This document shows, one piece after another, positions 4,759 to 6,384 of a DNA stretch of 6,384 nucleotides (position 1 is its first letter; each line of letters opens with the position of its first letter). Position numbers and translations under genes: made by a program. The notes beneath the pieces were generated by a model. That model made no database searches and was not told where the DNA came from. It worked only from the letters and a program-made list of their open reading frames with translations. Source of the DNA: Chitinophagaceae bacterium (GTDB lineage Bacteria; Bacteroidota; Bacteroidia; Chitinophagales; Chitinophagaceae); the NCBI GenBank assembly GCA_947452875.1, contig CANGEZ010000132.1, positions 1-6,384 of the forward strand, given 5' to 3'.

Positions 4759-4977
4759 TTACTTATTAATCGTTTCAATGTATAACATTTCCACCTGCTT
4801 CCTCGCCCATGGTGTTTTTCTGAGAAAAGTGAGACTTGATTTTATACTTGGATTTGATTTAAAACAATTAATCCTGATTCTAAACGACAACTCCTCCCAA
4901 CCATAATGAATCTGCAAGAAAGTAACAATATATTCCAAAGTAACGCCGTGTAAAGGATCCTTATGTTGCTGAGACAT
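4759..4977 (-). CDS. VF530 / DUF2132 family putative DNA-binding protein
   Basis: This small protein (72 residues from the ATG at 4977) begins MSQQHKDPLHGVTLE. It contains the family blocks DPLHGVTLE (7-15), HYGWEEL (24-30), INCF (36-39) and PSIKSSLTFLRKTPWAR (43-59). The family is named after a Vibrio fischeri protein whose solution structure suggested nucleic-acid binding; the biological role is not known. The open frame extends upstream to 5040, but those 21 extra codons (MALIFINAKLYHYS...) are unlike the family and overlap the likely promoter. I therefore choose the internal ATG at 4977, where family members normally start. It lies 26 bp upstream of the DUF1415 gene in one probable operon, divergent from galM. 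Confidence 0.9.
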   Translation of the reverse strand: MSQQHKDPLHGVTLEYIVTFLQIHYGWEELSFRIRINCFKSNPSIKSSLTFLRKTPWARKQVEMLYIETINK

Positions 4978-5010
4978 TTTTTTTGTCAATTTAATCAACG
5001 AATAATGATA

Positions 5011-5040
5011 CAATTTAGCATTAATAAAAATCAGTGCCAA
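5011..5040 (-). promoter_or_regulatory. Candidate promoter of the VF530-DUF1415 operon
   Basis: On the minus strand, TTG (5038-5040) and TAAATTG (5011-5017) are separated by 20 bases. This approximates the Bacteroidota primary sigma pattern TTG-N17-23-TAnnTTTG, with mismatches at the last two -7 positions. It lies 34 bp upstream of the chosen ATG at 4977 and inside the upstream extension of that open frame, which supports the shorter start. Confidence 0.35.
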
Positions 5041-5092
5041 CTGTTGAAAATTTAAAAGTCATTTTTAATTAATATAGCATTCTGATTTACCA

Positions 5093-5114
5093 GATAATTT
5101 GTTTGTAAATTGTC
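5093..5114. promoter_or_regulatory. Imperfect inverted repeat upstream of galM, candidate operator
   Basis: GATAATTT (5093-5100) and AAATTGTC (5107-5114) match as reverse complements at seven of eight positions around a 6-base spacer; the eighth is a T/G opposition. It sits just upstream of the candidate galM promoter and could bind a galactose-responsive regulator. No such regulator is in the window. Confidence 0.25.
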
Positions 5115-5126
5115 GGGCACCCAAGA

Positions 5127-5155
5127 CTGATAAACTACATTGTAACCTATTTTTG
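5127..5155 (+). promoter_or_regulatory. Candidate galM-galK promoter (-7 box TATTTTTG)
   Basis: TATTTTTG (5148-5155) is an exact match to the Bacteroidota -7 consensus TAnnTTTG. It ends 21 bp before the galM start codon, giving a short leader. At the expected -33 distance only CTG (5127-5129, spacer 18) is found in place of TTG. An alternative pair is TTG at 5110-5112 with TACATTG at 5136-5142. Confidence 0.4.
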
Positions 5156-5176
5156 ATTCACTAATAAAATTTAAAA

Positions 5177-6211
5177 ATGGAGCACCCCAAATTGCAAGCC
5201 AAACAATATAAACTGTTTGGCAAAACAAAAAACGGCAGTGAAATATTCCTCAGTACCATATCCAATAAAAATGGAATGGAACTTTCTGTGTGCGATTTTG
5301 GTGCTACCATTACATCTTTAAAAGTCCCAATAAATAACTCAGAAAAAATTGATGTTGTTTTAGGTTTTGAAAATGGCGATAATTACGAACAATCATTTTT
5401 AAATAATAGCGCACCATTTTTTGGTGCTGTAGTAGGTTTAAATGCAGGCCGTATTAATGAGGGTATCATCAACATAAACGGACATCAAATTCACTTAGAT
5501 GTCAATTTTGGAAAACATCATTTACACGGTGGAAAAATAAATTTAAGCAATCAGATATGGACATTAATTGATGCCTCTCATGGAGAAAATCCAAGTGTAA
5601 CATACGAAATCACCACTCCGACAAATCAGAATAATTATCCAGGATCGGTAACAGTAAAAGCTACTTATCAGCTTTTAGAAAATAATAGTTTAAAAATTAT
5701 TTTCACAGCAACAACAACTACCGACAATCCAATCAATCTTACTCAACACAGTTATTTTAATTTAAATGGACATCAACGTAGCATAGAAAACTTGCAATTA
5801 AAATTAACCGCAACACAATTCCTTGAAACAAATGCAGATTTGATTCCAACCGGAAATATATTATCAGTAATAGATACACCATTTGATTTTACGGAATATA
5901 AAGATTGTCCAAAATCAATAGACACCAGTTTTGTACTAGACCAGCAACATGCGGCGAGTTTGTATTGTCCTGAAAATCGCCTACGCATGAATGTAAGTAC
6001 CAATCAGTCTTCTGTACATATCTACGTTGGTGGACAATGTCATGAAGATTTAAAATGCAAAGACGAAACAACTTATCATCGATTAAGCGGCATTTGTTTT
6101 GAAACCCAGAATTTCCCTGATGCGCCTAATCATGATAATTTCCCTAATTCAATTTTAAAGAAAGGTGAAATCTACCAGCAGGAAACTATCTTTCATTTTG
6201 AAAACAAATAA
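5177..6211 (+). CDS. galM: Galactose mutarotase (aldose 1-epimerase)
   Basis: GalM interconverts the alpha and beta anomers of galactose (and glucose), supplying alpha-galactose to galactokinase at the entry of the Leloir pathway. The 344-residue product has the usual family length and the single beta-sandwich domain. Active-site elements are visible: VGLNAGRI (86-93) with Arg92, GKHHLHGG (112-119) with substrate-binding His115, TQHSYFNL (189-196) with catalytic His191, SIDTSFVL (247-254) with Asp249, and ICFETQNFPDAPNH (306-319) with catalytic base Glu309. It ends with the usual FPN..L..GE.Y...T.F.F pattern. There is no signal peptide, so it acts in the cytoplasm. The start ATG at 5177 has no Shine-Dalgarno sequence, as is normal here. 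galK follows after 26 bp on the same strand, so the two form an operon. Confidence 0.96.
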   Translation: MEHPKLQAKQYKLFGKTKNGSEIFLSTISNKNGMELSVCDFGATITSLKVPINNSEKIDVVLGFENGDNYEQSFLNNSAPFFGAVVGLNAGRINEGIININGHQIHLDVNFGKHHLHGGKINLSNQIWTLIDASHGENPSVTYEITTPTNQNNYPGSVTVKATYQLLENNSLKIIFTATTTTDNPINLTQHSYFNLNGHQRSIENLQLKLTATQFLETNADLIPTGNILSVIDTPFDFTEYKDCPKSIDTSFVLDQQHAASLYCPENRLRMNVSTNQSSVHIYVGGQCHEDLKCKDETTYHRLSGICFETQNFPDAPNHDNFPNSILKKGEIYQQETIFHFENK

Positions 6212-6237
6212 CTGAATAATAAAAAAGAAATATTTAC

Positions 6238-6384
6238 ATGCAGGACCAACTCACGGCAAATAACCTTAAACATTTTAATACTCATTTTCAAATCGAACCT
6301 GATGCAGTATATCTGGCTCCGGGTCGCATCAACATCATTGGCGAACATATCGACTACAACGACGGCTTTGTATTACCAGCAGCA
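6238..6384 (+). CDS. galK: Galactokinase, N-terminal part only
   Basis: The window ends after 49 codons of this gene. The product begins MQDQLTANNLKHFNTHFQIE and carries the galactokinase signature APGRINIIGEHIDYNDGF (27-44), followed by VLPAA. It belongs to the GHMP kinase family and phosphorylates alpha-galactose with ATP at C1. Glu36, His37 and Asp39 of GEHIDY correspond to galactose-contacting residues; the usual Thr of GEHTDY is Ile38 here, which is a mild substitution at a non-catalytic position. The ATP-binding GHMP motif lies beyond the window. It is 26 bp downstream of galM and surely cotranscribed with it. Confidence 0.95.
   Translation, partial: MQDQLTANNLKHFNTHFQIEPDAVYLAPGRINIIGEHIDYNDGFVLPAA

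Noticed and set aside
4613..4906. 97-codon plus-strand open frame
   Set aside because: It spans the ends of two well-supported minus-strand genes and the gap between them; the product is hydrophobic AT-rich filler without a family match.
4978..5040. Upstream extension of the VF530-family gene to an ATG at 5040
   Set aside because: The 21 added residues are unlike the family, and they overlap a candidate promoter. The ATG at 4977 directly precedes the conserved DPLHG block.
5773..6071. Two minus-strand open frames of 76 and 60 codons
   Set aside because: Both are antisense within galM, whose catalytic motifs continue through the region without interruption.

Overview
The window looks like the chromosome of a Bacteroidota bacterium, most likely class Flavobacteriia and Flavobacterium-like. 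It is strongly AT-rich, its genes lack clear Shine-Dalgarno sequences, candidate promoters resemble the Bacteroidota TTG / TAnnTTTG pattern, and the protein families are typical of that group. No rRNA, tRNA, CRISPR array or complete insertion sequence was seen.

Layout: (1) 1-179, minus strand: the first 59 codons of a secreted protein with a signal peptide. (2) 180-912: a long AT-rich stretch with no recognisable gene but with two perfect 10-bp inverted repeats. (3) 913-3094, minus strand: a tight pair, KDPG aldolase (eda/kdgA) then an ExuT-like hexuronate transporter, 7 bp apart. (4) 3095-3330: a spacer packed with four kinds of short repeat. (5) 3331-3780, minus strand: a YhcH/YjgK/YiaL-family protein. 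(6) 3781-4207: a gene-free interval that hides, on the plus strand, the wrecked 5' end of a 2-keto-3-deoxygluconate kinase gene (kdgK). (7) 4208-4977, minus strand: a DUF1415 gene and a VF530/DUF2132 gene, probably one operon. (8) 5177-6384, plus strand: galM, then galK running off the window end.

Biology: the minus-strand block and the kdgK relic belong to hexuronate / 2-keto-3-deoxygluconate (KDG) catabolism. ExuT would import hexuronate, KdgK would phosphorylate KDG, and Eda would split KDPG into pyruvate and glyceraldehyde 3-phosphate. The YhcH-family protein may help open cyclic sugar-acid forms, but that is inference. The local kinase gene is dead (one-base frameshift, in-frame stop, about 44 codons left), so a working kinase must be elsewhere or the route is compromised. 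galM-galK is the start of a Leloir galactose operon and is functionally separate.

The most notable items are the kdgK relic, which nobody would find by ORF calling, a 103-bp segment with perfect 11-bp terminal inverted repeats directly after it, and the repeat-dense spacer at 3095-3330, which includes two opposed arrays of a 9-bp unit and a heptamer array touching a stop codon. I saw no convincing new multi-gene system.
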